Source of the DNA: Gemmatimonadota bacterium
GTDB lineage: Bacteria; Gemmatimonadota; Gemmatimonadetes; Longimicrobiales; Gaopeijiaceae
Direction: 5' to 3'
NCBI GenBank assembly: GCA_018678395.1
Contig: JAHHMJ010000211.1
Coordinates: 1-10,539, forward strand
Length of the DNA stretch: 10,539 nucleotides
The position numbers and the translations under genes are program-made. Numbering within the stretch: the first letter of the stretch is position 1; each line of letters opens with the position of its first letter. The notes beneath the pieces are model-generated. The model did no database searches, had not been told where the DNA came from, and worked only from the letters and a program-made list of their open reading frames with translations. This document shows positions 1 to 7,285 of this stretch, piece by piece.

Positions 1-23
1 GTCGCTTCATACGCGATGGGTGA
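1..23 (+). CDS. Possible 3' end of an upstream gene (partial)
   Basis: Reading in frame from base 3, only six codons (RFIRDG) are visible before a TGA at 21-23. That TGA overlaps a GTG at 20-22 to form GTGA, the same stop/start overlap used at several other junctions here, which suggests an upstream gene ends here and hands over to the small lipoprotein ORF. No function can be read from six residues. A different tail, in frame 1 and ending at 60, is also possible. Confidence 0.3.
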
Positions 24-229
24 ACGACGACGTGGAGGGACGGATGGCGGGCCTGGGTGAAGGGACGGTCGAACGGGTGTTCGTGGTGACGGCGATCGCG
101 TTGTGGCTACTGCTGTCGGGGTGTTCGTCGGTGCCGGCCGGCGACACGGGGGCGGCCGAGGCGGCGACGGAGTCCGCGGACGTGGACACCGGCTCGATCC
201 AGGGCGGCGCGTTCGCTTCGGGCGACTGA
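20..229 (+). CDS. Putative small lipoprotein
   Basis: This is a 69-codon ORF not recognised as a named family. Residues 20-32 are strongly hydrophobic (VFVVTAIALWLLL) and are followed by S-G-C at 33-35, a good lipobox (LLSGC) for signal peptidase II, with C35 as the lipidated residue. The mature part would be only about 35 residues, rich in Ala, Gly, Ser, Asp and Glu, with no visible fold. The GTG at 20 is preferred because it overlaps the TGA of a probable upstream gene. ATG at 44 (residue 9) is the alternative and would give a more usual signal-peptide length. The n-region carries acidic as well as basic residues, which is unusual for a signal peptide. It ends 33 bases before the ABC transporter and is probably co-transcribed with it. 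The frame is open to the left edge, so it could instead be the C-terminal end of a longer membrane protein. Confidence 0.42.
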   Translation: MNDDVEGRMAGLGEGTVERVFVVTAIALWLLLSGCSSVPAGDTGAAEAATESADVDTGSIQGGAFASGD

Positions 230-262
230 CACCCGCGCCGTTGGAGCGCTACCTTTCCCGGC

Positions 263-2089
263 GTGGCGCTCTACCTGAGAATTCTCCGATATCTTCGGCC
301 GCACGGCTCGCACTTCGTGCTGGCGGTCCTCGCGACCTTCGCGTACGCGGGGCTCGACGCCGTGTCGTACGTCCTGCTGATCCCCTTCGTCCGGGCGCTC
401 TTCGCCGACGACGGGGCGGATCTGTCGGGTGCGGGGGTTCCGGCCGACGCGTCGGCGCCGATGGACCGGTTCCTCGACGTGACGGTCTACCGGATCGTGG
501 ATCTGGACGGCGATCCGCTCGCCGCGGTGCAGGGGATCATCGTCCTCATCCTCGTCGCCTTCACGCTCAAGAACGTCTTCGACTTCGTGCGTGCCTGGCT
601 CGTGGCCCGCGTCGAGCAGGGCGTCACGCGCGACATCCGCAACGAGGTGTACGATCACCTGCTGCGGCTCGATCTGGCGTTCTTCGGACGCACGCGCACG
701 GGTCAGATCATCTCCCGGCTGACCCACGACGTCGAGCAGTTGCGATCGCTGGTGACCAAGGAGCTGGCGAAGCTGTTGTCGTCGTCCTTCGAGTTCGTGG
801 TCGCAGTGGTGTTCATGATGGCCATCTCGTGGCGGCTCACGCTCGCGGCCTTCGTCGTCATTCCCGGGACGATGGCGATCTGGGGACCGCTGGTGCGCAA
901 GCTGCGCCGCGGCGACCGCCGGGTGCTCGATCTGGCCGGTGAGGTGAACTCGCACATTCAGGAGACGCTGTCCGGGATCCGGCTGGTGAAGTCGGCGGGC
1001 GCCGAGGAGTTGGAGCGGCGCCGGTTCGGAGGTCTGACCATGGACTACTTCCGGACCTTCGTGCGCACCGAGCGCTGGCGGGCGCTGGCGGGACCGCTGA
1101 CCGAGCTGCTCGCGGCGGTGGGGACGGCGGTCATCCTCTGGTACGGGGCGCGCCTCGTCGTGGTCGAGCAGACCATGACCGGGGAGCTCTTCGTGGGGTT
1201 CCTCGCGCTCTCGCTCAAGCTCTACGCACCGGTGAAGTACGTGGCCAAGTTCCCGGCGGTCGTGCAACCCGGGCTGGTGGGGGCGGAGCGCGTCTTCGAG
1301 TTCCTCGACGCCCCGACCGAGATTCGCGACCGGGACGGCGCGCGGGAGCTGCAGGGGGTCACCGACGAGATCCGCTTCGACGGCGTCGAGTTCGCCTACC
1401 GTTCGGGTGAGCCCGTCCTGCGGGGGATCGACCTCACGGTGCCGCGGGGCAGCGTCGTCGCGCTCGTCGGCCCTTCCGGGGCCGGAAAGACGACGCTGGT
1501 CGACCTGCTCGGACGCTTCTTCGAGGTGGGCGCGGGCCGCATCACGATCGACGGTACCGACATCCGGGATCTGTCCGTGCGCTCGCTGCGAGACGCGCTC
1601 GGGATCGTCTCGCAGGAGACGGTCCTGTTCCACGACACGATTCGGGCCAACGTCGCCTACGGTCGGCCGGACGCGACCGACGCCGAGGTGGAGCGGGCCG
1701 CGCGCGCGGCGAACGCGCACAGCTTCATCACGGCCATACCGGGAGGCTACGCCGCCGTCGTCGGCGAGCGCGGGGCCGAACTGTCCGGCGGGCAGCGGCA
1801 GCGGATATCGATCGCTCGAGCGCTGCTTCGGGACCCGCCCATCCTCGTCTTCGACGAAGCGACCTCGGCGCTCGACACGGAGTCCGAGCGGCTGGTCCAG
1901 GACGCCATCGAGCGGCTGCTCGAAGGGCGGACGGTCTTCGTCATCGCGCACCGGCTCTCGACCGTACAGAGGGCCGACCAGATCGTCGTGCTCGAGGAGG
2001 GGCGGATCGTCGAACGGGGCCGCCACGACGAGCTTCTACGGGCGGAAGGACTGTACCGCCACCTCTACGAGCTGCAGTTCCAGACGTGA
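263..2089 (+). CDS. MsbA-like ABC exporter (fused membrane and ATPase domains)
   Basis: This 608-residue half-transporter has the usual ABCB/MsbA layout and, as a homodimer in the inner membrane, would use ATP to flip a lipid, most likely lipid A-core. An ABC transmembrane domain spans residues about 15-335, with hydrophobic segments near 17-46, 88-104, 172-205 and 278-322. The nucleotide-binding domain follows at about 368-608. Visible motifs are Walker A GPSGAGKTT at 403-411, Q-loop SQE around Q451, signature LSGGQRQR starting at 508, Walker B ILVFDEATSALD at 527-538 and H-loop histidine 563. The loop between the first two membrane segments (about 47-87) is longer than I expect for MsbA and is acidic. 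The start is GTG at 263; there is no other in-frame start after the TGA at 227-229, and no strong Shine-Dalgarno. The adjoining acyltransferase overlaps its stop, supporting a lipid A substrate. Other ABCB exporters of lipids or peptides cannot be excluded by sequence alone. Confidence 0.9.
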   Translation: MALYLRILRYLRPHGSHFVLAVLATFAYAGLDAVSYVLLIPFVRALFADDGADLSGAGVPADASAPMDRFLDVTVYRIVDLDGDPLAAVQGIIVLILVAFTLKNVFDFVRAWLVARVEQGVTRDIRNEVYDHLLRLDLAFFGRTRTGQIISRLTHDVEQLRSLVTKELAKLLSSSFEFVVAVVFMMAISWRLTLAAFVVIPGTMAIWGPLVRKLRRGDRRVLDLAGEVNSHIQETLSGIRLVKSAGAEELERRRFGGLTMDYFRTFVRTERWRALAGPLTELLAAVGTAVILWYGARLVVVEQTMTGELFVGFLALSLKLYAPVKYVAKFPAVVQPGLVGAERVFEFLDAPTEIRDRDGARELQGVTDEIRFDGVEFAYRSGEPVLRGIDLTVPRGSVVALVGPSGAGKTTLVDLLGRFFEVGAGRITIDGTDIRDLSVRSLRDALGIVSQETVLFHDTIRANVAYGRPDATDAEVERAARAANAHSFITAIPGGYAAVVGERGAELSGGQRQRISIARALLRDPPILVFDEATSALDTESERLVQDAIERLLEGRTVFVIAHRLSTVQRADQIVVLEEGRIVERGRHDELLRAEGLYRHLYELQFQT

Positions 2090-3024
2090 GCCGCGCAGTC
2101 ACGACGCGGCACCGACTGGAGTACTTCGGCTTCCGGGCGCTGCGCGGGGTGTTTCGCCTTCTTCCCGAGTCGTGGGCGCTGGCCCTGGGCGAGGGGGTCG
2201 GATGGATCGCCGGTTCGATCTTCCGGATTCGTCGCAGGGTCGTCGCCGCGAACCTGGTGCTCGCCTTCCCGGAGCGGGACGCCCGGTGGCGTCGAGCCGT
2301 GGCGCGCGGCAGCTATCGGCATCTCGGGAGGGAAGCCGTGGCGATGTTCCGCCTCGGTTCCCGGACTCGGGAATGGGTCGAGGCAGCCACCGAGGTCGAG
2401 GGACTCGAGCCCCTGGCGTCGGCGGTCTCGGCGGGCCGGGGCGGGATCGTGGTGACCGGGCATCTCGGATCGTGGGAGATGGGCGGCGCCGCGATCGCGG
2501 TCCGCGGTATGCCGGTCGACGCGGTCGCCCTCGTGCAGGCGAACCCGCTCTTCGACCGCGACCTGGTCGCGACTCGGGAGCGCCTCGGCATGTCCGTAGT
2601 CCGGCGCGGCGACGCCTCGCGGGCGGTGCTGCGATCCCTGCGCGCGGGCCGTGTCCCGGCGCTCGTCGCCGACCAGAACGCACGCAACGCGCCGCTCTTC
2701 GTGCCGTTCTTCGGGGTGGCGGCCGCCACCTTCCGCGGGCCGGCGCTCTTCGCCCTCCGATCCGGTGCCCCGCTGTTCGTGGGGCTCTGCGTGCGCAGCT
2801 CGCGCCGGCCGCAGCGCTACCGCGTCGTGATCCGGGAGGTCTCGGTGCCTCTCACCGACGATCTCGAGGCCGACGTGGCGCGACTCACCGAGGCCTGGGT
2901 CGCCGCACTCGAACAGGGGGTCCGTCGCGACCCCGAGCAGTACTTCTGGCAGCACAAGCGGTGGAAGACCCGACCGCCGTCCGAGATCGAAACGGAATCG
3001 ACCGCGATCGGGTACCACCCGTGA
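2086..3024 (+). CDS. Lipid A late acyltransferase, LpxL/HtrB family
   Basis: This 312-residue protein matches the LpxL/LpxM/HtrB family, which transfers a secondary acyl chain from acyl-ACP onto Kdo-lipid A (or its precursor) at the inner membrane. The catalytic H-x4-E motif is present as GHLGSWEM, with H126 and E131. Further family marks are ADQN (195-198), VPFFGVAAATFRGPA (206-220) and a C-terminal QYFWQHKRWKTRP (285-297). A hydrophobic stretch near 30-46 would anchor the N-terminus. The length is typical of the family. The GTG start overlaps the ABC transporter stop as GTGA, so translation is probably coupled and the enzyme made in step with the exporter. Only one late acyltransferase is present, so the position acylated (LpxL or LpxM role) cannot be assigned. 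A phosphatidylinositol mannoside-type acyltransferase (PatA) shares the fold but is less likely beside MsbA, GT9 and a Kdo kinase. Confidence 0.9.
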   Translation: MSRAVTTRHRLEYFGFRALRGVFRLLPESWALALGEGVGWIAGSIFRIRRRVVAANLVLAFPERDARWRRAVARGSYRHLGREAVAMFRLGSRTREWVEAATEVEGLEPLASAVSAGRGGIVVTGHLGSWEMGGAAIAVRGMPVDAVALVQANPLFDRDLVATRERLGMSVVRRGDASRAVLRSLRAGRVPALVADQNARNAPLFVPFFGVAAATFRGPALFALRSGAPLFVGLCVRSSRRPQRYRVVIREVSVPLTDDLEADVARLTEAWVAALEQGVRRDPEQYFWQHKRWKTRPPSEIETESTAIGYHP

Positions 3025-3053
3025 TCCGCTCTCACACCGTGGACTGAAGCCTC

Positions 3054-3815
3054 GTGATCTACATCTGCCTTCCTGTACACGACGAAGCCTCGACCGTGGG
3101 GCCGTTGATGTGGAAGCTGCGCCGCACTCTGACGGACCCGGACTTCCGCAGGGACTTCCGCATCATGGCGCTGGACGACGCCTCGACCGACGGGACCGGC
3201 GACGTACTCGAGCGGTACCGCTCCGCGCTGCCGTTGACCGTGATCCGGTCGGACGAGCGCCTGGGCTACGGCCGTGCGGTCGATCGTCTGCTGCGCGCCG
3301 CCGCCGAGGAAACGCCCTATCCGAAGCGGGACGCTGCCGTCGTTCTTCAGGCGGACTTCACCGACGACCCGTCCTTCGTGGTCGACCTGATCAAGGCGAT
3401 CGAGGGCGGGGCGGACATCGTCTCCGGCGTGGGCGGACTCCCCGACGAGCCCGCGCCGCGCGGGCTGCGCTGGGCGCGCCGCGCGGCCCCGTGGGTCCTT
3501 GGCCGGGTGCATCGCGACGCACCGGTAGCGGACCCGCTGTGCGGATACCGGGCGTATCGGCTCATCGTGCCCCGCAAGGCGCTGCGCGACGACGAACCGC
3601 CGCTGTGCACGTCTCGCGAACCGTGGGCGGCGAGCCTCGAATTGCTGGCGCGCCTGACCCCGCACGCTCGGCGGGTCGAGGAAGTGCCGCTCGCGATGCA
3701 GTACCGCCTTCTGGCGCGGCCCTCCCGCTTCAAGGCCGTCCGGGCGCTGCGCGAACTGCTGCGATTGAGGGGCGGCAGCCCCTGGGCGACCCCGGCCGAG
3801 GCCGCCGAGGCGTGA
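3054..3815 (+). CDS. Family 2 glycosyltransferase (GT-A fold)
   Basis: This is a 253-residue GT2 enzyme similar in layout to dolichyl/undecaprenyl-phosphate sugar synthases. The N-terminal strand and nucleotide-binding motif is ICLPVHDEAST (4-14), with D10/E11. DDASTDGTGDVLERY (41-55) is the classic second aspartate motif. The metal-binding region is LQADFTDDP (98-106), which reads Q-A-D where D-x-D is common. DPLCGYRAYR (160-169) matches the D-x-x-S-G-F/Y-R region of polyprenyl-phosphate sugar synthases. No C-terminal membrane helices are seen, so it is probably cytosolic or peripheral. The donor and acceptor sugars cannot be told from sequence. GTG at 3054 directly precedes the conserved N-terminus and lies 29 bases after the acyltransferase; no clear Shine-Dalgarno is visible. 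Its stop overlaps the start of the methyltransferase-like gene, so the two probably act together. Confidence 0.85.
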   Translation: MIYICLPVHDEASTVGPLMWKLRRTLTDPDFRRDFRIMALDDASTDGTGDVLERYRSALPLTVIRSDERLGYGRAVDRLLRAAAEETPYPKRDAAVVLQADFTDDPSFVVDLIKAIEGGADIVSGVGGLPDEPAPRGLRWARRAAPWVLGRVHRDAPVADPLCGYRAYRLIVPRKALRDDEPPLCTSREPWAASLELLARLTPHARRVEEVPLAMQYRLLARPSRFKAVRALRELLRLRGGSPWATPAEAAEA

Positions 3816-4354
3816 AGATCGACCGGAAGGTGCGCCTCAGAGCCGTGTGGCTCCTGATCATCCCCTTCTTCTGGTTCGCCCGGCCGAGCCCGACCCTGCT
3901 CGTCGTGGGCCTCGGGCTCGCCGCCGCGGGTCTGGCGGTCCGTGCCTCGGCCGCGGGCTTCATCCACAAGGATCGCGTCCTGACGACCACGGGGCCCTAC
4001 GCGCGGACCCGGAATCCCCTCTACCTCGGCAGCTCCCTTCTGGGAATGGGCATCACGGTCGCGGGCGGTCGCTGGCAGTTCGTCGCCGCCTTCCTGCTCT
4101 TCTTCGCGGTCGTCTACCATCGGACCATCCGACACGAGGCCGAACAGCTCGAGCAGGCCTTCGGTGACGCCTATCGCGCCTATGCGGCGGCCGTCCCTCT
4201 CTTCCTGCCCCGGCTCACGGCCTGGCGCGGACCGGATGCCGATTCTCCGGCCGGCTTCTCCCTGGAGCGGTGGCGGAGGAACCGGGAGTACGAGGCACTG
4301 CTCGGGGCCGCCGCCGGCTTCACCGGGTTATGGCTGCGGATGATCTTCGGCTAG
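3812..4354 (+). CDS. Isoprenylcysteine carboxyl methyltransferase (ICMT)-like membrane protein
   Basis: This 180-residue integral membrane protein belongs to the ICMT/phospholipid methyltransferase superfamily, which uses S-adenosylmethionine to methylate lipid-like substrates in the membrane. Hydrophobic segments lie near 11-22, 28-48, 71-84, 88-103 and 163-178. The family core is GPYARTRNPLYLG (61-73), followed by RHEAEQLEQAFGDAYRAY (107-124) and a VPLFLPR end (128-134), which together form the cofactor-binding part. The GTG at 3812 overlaps the glycosyltransferase stop (GTGA). A longer in-frame opening reaches back to 3110, but its Arg/Pro/Gly-rich translation is out-of-frame reading of the GT2 gene. 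Bacterial members rarely have known substrates; a polyprenyl-linked or lipid A-linked glycan made with the GT2 partner is my inference. It is the last plus-strand gene before a 32-base gap and the convergent GT9 gene. Confidence 0.82.
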   Translation: MKIDRKVRLRAVWLLIIPFFWFARPSPTLLVVGLGLAAAGLAVRASAAGFIHKDRVLTTTGPYARTRNPLYLGSSLLGMGITVAGGRWQFVAAFLLFFAVVYHRTIRHEAEQLEQAFGDAYRAYAAAVPLFLPRLTAWRGPDADSPAGFSLERWRRNREYEALLGAAAGFTGLWLRMIFG

Positions 4355-4386
4355 AGCCCTCCGGCCGTCGACCCGCCCGCCGTCGA

Positions 4387-5460
4387 TCAGCCGTTCGGGT
4401 ATCGCTCCAGCGCGAGCCCGATCTTCTCGACGACCGCGTCCACGGTGACGCGCGTCATTCCGTCCCGGTACTCCGGGCTCACCGGGTAGGCCTCGCCCTC
4501 GAACGCGGCGTAGCCGTCGACGACCAGGTCCTGGTAGCGGCGCCACGGGCCCGTGCGCTTGGGATTCGTGTAGCCGTACAGGCCGACGACGGGGGTCTCG
4601 AGGGCGCGTGCGATGTGGAGCGGGCCGGTGTCCGGACTGATGGCCAGCGCGCTCCCGTCGAGAAGCCACACGACCTTTCTCAGGTCGTTCCCAAGGGTGT
4701 CGATCACCGAACGCGCCCGGGTCAGGGAGAGGGCCTCGTCGGCGATCCGGCGCTCGACCGCGGACGGGCCACCGACGAGGACGGGCTGCATCCCGAACTC
4801 GTCTTCGAGCGCTTCGAGGACGCGGGCGTAGCCCTCGGGGGTCCAGTTCTTCCGCTCCTTGCTCGTACCGACCACGACCGCACAGGCGGGCCGGTCGAGG
4901 TTGCCGAAGAACGCGGCCTGAGACCGACGCTCCTCGTCGGAGATCGGAATGCCCCACTCGGCGGGATGCGGGTCGAGACCCAGGTGCTCGAGAAACTCGA
5001 AATACTGGTCCTGGACGTGGCGCTGGCCGTGATACGTGACCCGCTCGTTGGTGAAGAGCCAGTTCATGTCGCGGGCCCGATGCCGGTCGAAGCCGAGCTT
5101 GACGCGGGCCGGGGCCAGGCCCGTCAGCACGCCCGCCTTGAAGTACACCTGCAGACCGAGGACCAGGTCGTAGGGCTGCTGGGGATACTGGCGGGAGAGG
5201 TCGCGGAAGCCCTCCCACGCGTCGACGCCGCGGCGGCGGTGGAAGAGCAGGAAGTCGTCGATCGCGGGGTGGTCCGCGACCAGGCGGTGGGGAACCGGTT
5301 GGATCACCCACGTGATCCGGCACTCGGGCCAGTGACGCTTGAGTGCGTTGGCCACCGGCAGCACGTGCACCGCGTCGCCGATCGCCGACAGCATGACGAT
5401 GCAGATCCTGCGGGGTGGACCCTCCGGAAAGAGGGTCTGCCAGCGCGGACGTTCGCTCAC
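4387..5460 (-). CDS. GT9 heptosyltransferase-family glycosyltransferase (first copy)
   Basis: This 357-residue enzyme is of the WaaC/WaaF/WaaQ family (GT-B fold), which adds heptose from ADP-heptose to the LPS inner core on the cytoplasmic face. The N-terminal domain has MLSAIGDAVHVLP (23-35), where D29 aligns with the catalytic aspartate of WaaC. The C-terminal domain has VVGTSKERKNW (196-206), VLVGGPS (227-233), DTLGN (254-258) and ISPDTGPLHIA (274-284), the donor-binding D-T-G-x-x-H signature. Its start is GTG at 5460, overlapping the kinase stop (GTGA), with a GGAGG ribosome site at 5467-5471 on the minus strand six bases upstream. It is the last gene of the minus-strand operon and resembles the upstream GT9 gene, especially TNPxRxGPWRR near residues 298-308. 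Which heptose it adds cannot be told; transfer of another sugar is possible. Confidence 0.88.
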   Translation of the reverse strand: MSERPRWQTLFPEGPPRRICIVMLSAIGDAVHVLPVANALKRHWPECRITWVIQPVPHRLVADHPAIDDFLLFHRRRGVDAWEGFRDLSRQYPQQPYDLVLGLQVYFKAGVLTGLAPARVKLGFDRHRARDMNWLFTNERVTYHGQRHVQDQYFEFLEHLGLDPHPAEWGIPISDEERRSQAAFFGNLDRPACAVVVGTSKERKNWTPEGYARVLEALEDEFGMQPVLVGGPSAVERRIADEALSLTRARSVIDTLGNDLRKVVWLLDGSALAISPDTGPLHIARALETPVVGLYGYTNPKRTGPWRRYQDLVVDGYAAFEGEAYPVSPEYRDGMTRVTVDAVVEKIGLALERYPNG

Positions 5461-6236
5461 GAGGTGCCTCCGGTCGCGTTGCGGAACGCGGTCCAGCCAC
5501 GCTCGCCGAGGGCTACCCCCCGGATGGTTTCGAACTTGCGCAGGGAGCGCGTCAGGCGAGCCGCCATCGGTGCTACCGAGATCGCGCGGGCCGTGACCCG
5601 GGCGCGATCGAGATCGAGTACCTGGACCGCCGGACCCTCGGGGCCCGCCGTGACGAGGAAGTTCTTGGCATTGAGGTCGGGATGATAGATGCCCGCCTCG
5701 GCGAGGCGCCGTGCGAGGCGTCCCGCTTCGGCCAGTGCTCCCGCCCGATGCGCCTCGTCGGGTGGGCAGTCCGGGGTGGGCGCTTCACGTTCGAAGAGGA
5801 AGCGGGCCAGATCCACGGAATCGGGAACGTACGCGGTCACCAGGTCCGCCCGATACCAGAGCGTGCCCGTCGGGTACAGAACGCCCGCCTCGACCCGAGG
5901 CGTCGGGATGCCTTTCGCGCGGGCCGCATCCGAGGCGCGGGCCTCCAGGTGCGCGCGGGAGCGTCCGCGTCGCAGGTAGCGGTCGTGGAGTACGCCGGCC
6001 ATCCAGCCCCCTCGCAGGTAGCGGCGAACCGCGACCCTGCCACCCTCGGCAGGAGCGGCCACGACCCAGACCGTACCCCGCCCCTCGAGCGCCTCGCCGG
6101 CCGAGTCGTGGCGCCCGGCCCGCTCCAGGGTGCCCCAGCGACCCAGCGCGTTCTCTACCCAGGCCGCCATCTCCGGCCTCGCGAAACCGTGCGCGCCGAC
6201 CGCGCTCACCCCCTCGAACCCCCCCGGGATTCTCAT
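5457..6236 (-). CDS. Kdo kinase / LPS core kinase (KdkA/WaaP-like)
   Basis: This 259-residue protein has a eukaryotic-type kinase fold as found in the lipopolysaccharide kinase (Kdo/WaaP) family, which phosphorylates Kdo or heptose of the inner core using ATP in the cytoplasm. GGRVAVRRYLRGGWMAGVLHDRYL (residues 65-88; key parts RRYLRGG and DRYL) is the KdkA-like N-lobe stretch, with Arg where protein kinases carry the ATP-anchoring Lys. E98 in RAHLEAR could be the helix-C glutamate. The catalytic loop is YHPDLNAKNF (184-193), with D187 and N192, and the metal-binding aspartate is in VLDLDRA (206-212, D208). ATG at 6236 overlaps the stop of the upstream GT9 gene (ATGA) and has a GGAGGT ribosome site at 6242-6247 on the minus strand, five bases away. 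The long opening upstream to 6806 is out-of-frame reading of that GT9 gene. Placement between two heptosyltransferases fits inner-core phosphorylation. KdkA versus WaaP role is uncertain. Confidence 0.85.
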   Translation of the reverse strand: MRIPGGFEGVSAVGAHGFARPEMAAWVENALGRWGTLERAGRHDSAGEALEGRGTVWVVAAPAEGGRVAVRRYLRGGWMAGVLHDRYLRRGRSRAHLEARASDAARAKGIPTPRVEAGVLYPTGTLWYRADLVTAYVPDSVDLARFLFEREAPTPDCPPDEAHRAGALAEAGRLARRLAEAGIYHPDLNAKNFLVTAGPEGPAVQVLDLDRARVTARAISVAPMAARLTRSLRKFETIRGVALGERGWTAFRNATGGTS

Positions 6237-7285
6237 CGGCGACCTCCGAGAGCCCGGGCGGCGGCGGCCGTCACGTCGGCGACCGTGATGCGTTCCATGC
6301 GCCCGTCCCGCGGGTCGTAGCGCGACGCGTCGGGGGCTTCGCCGGGGTCGGTGTATCGGTCGACGACGAGGTCGTGATCGCGACGCCACGGCCCCACTCG
6401 CCACGGATTCGTATGGCCGAAGAGCCCCACCACGGGGGTGTTCAGCGCGTGGGCGATGTGAAGCGGACCCGTGTCGGGACTGATGAGGAGATCGACCCCC
6501 GCGACACGCGTCATCATCCGCCGGACCGAATTCCCCAGCGCGTCGACGACGGGGACCCCTGCGCTCCGAATGGCGTCGGCCGCTTCCCGTTCGCGCTCCG
6601 ACGGGCCGCCGACGAGCAGGACCGTGGCCCCGAAGTGCTCGATCAGAGCCCGCGCCAGGGCGGGGTAGCGTGCGGCGGGCCAGTCCTTGTGGCGGTTGGC
6701 GGTCGCCAGGACGAGGCCGACGATCGGTCCACCGGTGACGGCGCGGACGCGGGTGAAGAAGGCGGCCGCCTCGGTGCGTTCCTCGGGCGTGAAGGTGATG
6801 TCCCATCCGACGGGTGCCGAGGTCGGGATCCCGAGGGGCTCGCGGAAGCGCAGGAAGAGGTCCTGGGTGTGCTGCCAGGGTCCCTCGGATAGCGAGAGGG
6901 TGTTGAAGAGCGACGCGCCGTCGCGCGTTTTGGAGGGCGGGAGGCCGATGCGTACCGGGGCCCCCGTCAGAAGACTGGCGACGGCGCCCTTGATGTACCG
7001 CATCAGGTTCAGCGTCAGATCACAGGGTCGCGACCGGAACGCGTCGTGCAGTCGGCGAGCCCCGGCCACGCCCGCCTTCTTGTCGAACACGACGACCCGG
7101 TCCACCGCCGGGTGATTCCGGACGACCTCCGCGGGAGCCGCCTCGGCGACCCAGACCACTTCCCGCGTCGGATCCTGGTCCTTGAGGTCGCGCGCGAGTG
7201 GGAGGCCGTGCACGACGTCGCCGATGCCGGTGAGGAGCACGATGCCCACCCGCCGGCTGCGCGCCGGGTGCAGCAGTCCGGTCAT
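6233..7285 (-). CDS. GT9 heptosyltransferase-family glycosyltransferase (second copy)
   Basis: This is a 350-residue GT-B enzyme of the ADP-heptose:LPS heptosyltransferase family. The N-terminal motif is IVLLTGIGDVVHGLPLA (15-31), with D23 as probable catalytic aspartate. The C-terminal domain contains LATANRHKDWP (193-203), VLLVGGPSERE (222-232), DALGNS (248-253) and ISPDTGPLHIAHAL (268-281), the donor-binding signature. It shares HTNPxRxGPWRR and LVVD with the downstream GT9 protein, so the pair probably arose by an old duplication, now separated by the kinase gene. The ATG at 7285 overlaps the stop of the DUF6941-like gene (ATGA); no good Shine-Dalgarno is seen, so it probably relies on translational coupling. 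An in-frame opening continues upstream to 7654 but there reads the neighbouring gene out of frame. Role as heptosyltransferase I or II cannot be decided from motifs. Confidence 0.88.
   Translation of the reverse strand: MTGLLHPARSRRVGIVLLTGIGDVVHGLPLARDLKDQDPTREVVWVAEAAPAEVVRNHPAVDRVVVFDKKAGVAGARRLHDAFRSRPCDLTLNLMRYIKGAVASLLTGAPVRIGLPPSKTRDGASLFNTLSLSEGPWQHTQDLFLRFREPLGIPTSAPVGWDITFTPEERTEAAAFFTRVRAVTGGPIVGLVLATANRHKDWPAARYPALARALIEHFGATVLLVGGPSEREREAADAIRSAGVPVVDALGNSVRRMMTRVAGVDLLISPDTGPLHIAHALNTPVVGLFGHTNPWRVGPWRRDHDLVVDRYTDPGEAPDASRYDPRDGRMERITVADVTAAAARALGGRR

Noticed and set aside
1..60. Frame-1 tail ending with TGA at 58-60 as the upstream gene's end
   Set aside because: Possible, but the frame ending at 21-23 forms a GTGA overlap like other junctions; neither can be proven from the window.
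107..2026. Long minus-strand open frame across the ABC transporter
   Set aside because: Its Arg/Asp/His/Pro-rich translation has no recognisable domain and mirrors the complementary strand of a gene with complete ABC motifs; typical of GC-rich DNA.
1407..3047. Long plus-strand open frame spanning the transporter/acyltransferase junction
   Set aside because: Reads Arg/Ser/Gly-rich out of frame through two well-supported genes.
4355..4386. Terminator in the 32-base gap between convergent genes
   Set aside because: No stable inverted repeat or T-run could be found by eye, only a direct repeat of CCGTCGA.
4270..5685. Plus-strand frame of 471 codons opposite the GT9 gene
   Set aside because: Antisense of a gene with clear heptosyltransferase motifs; no independent evidence.
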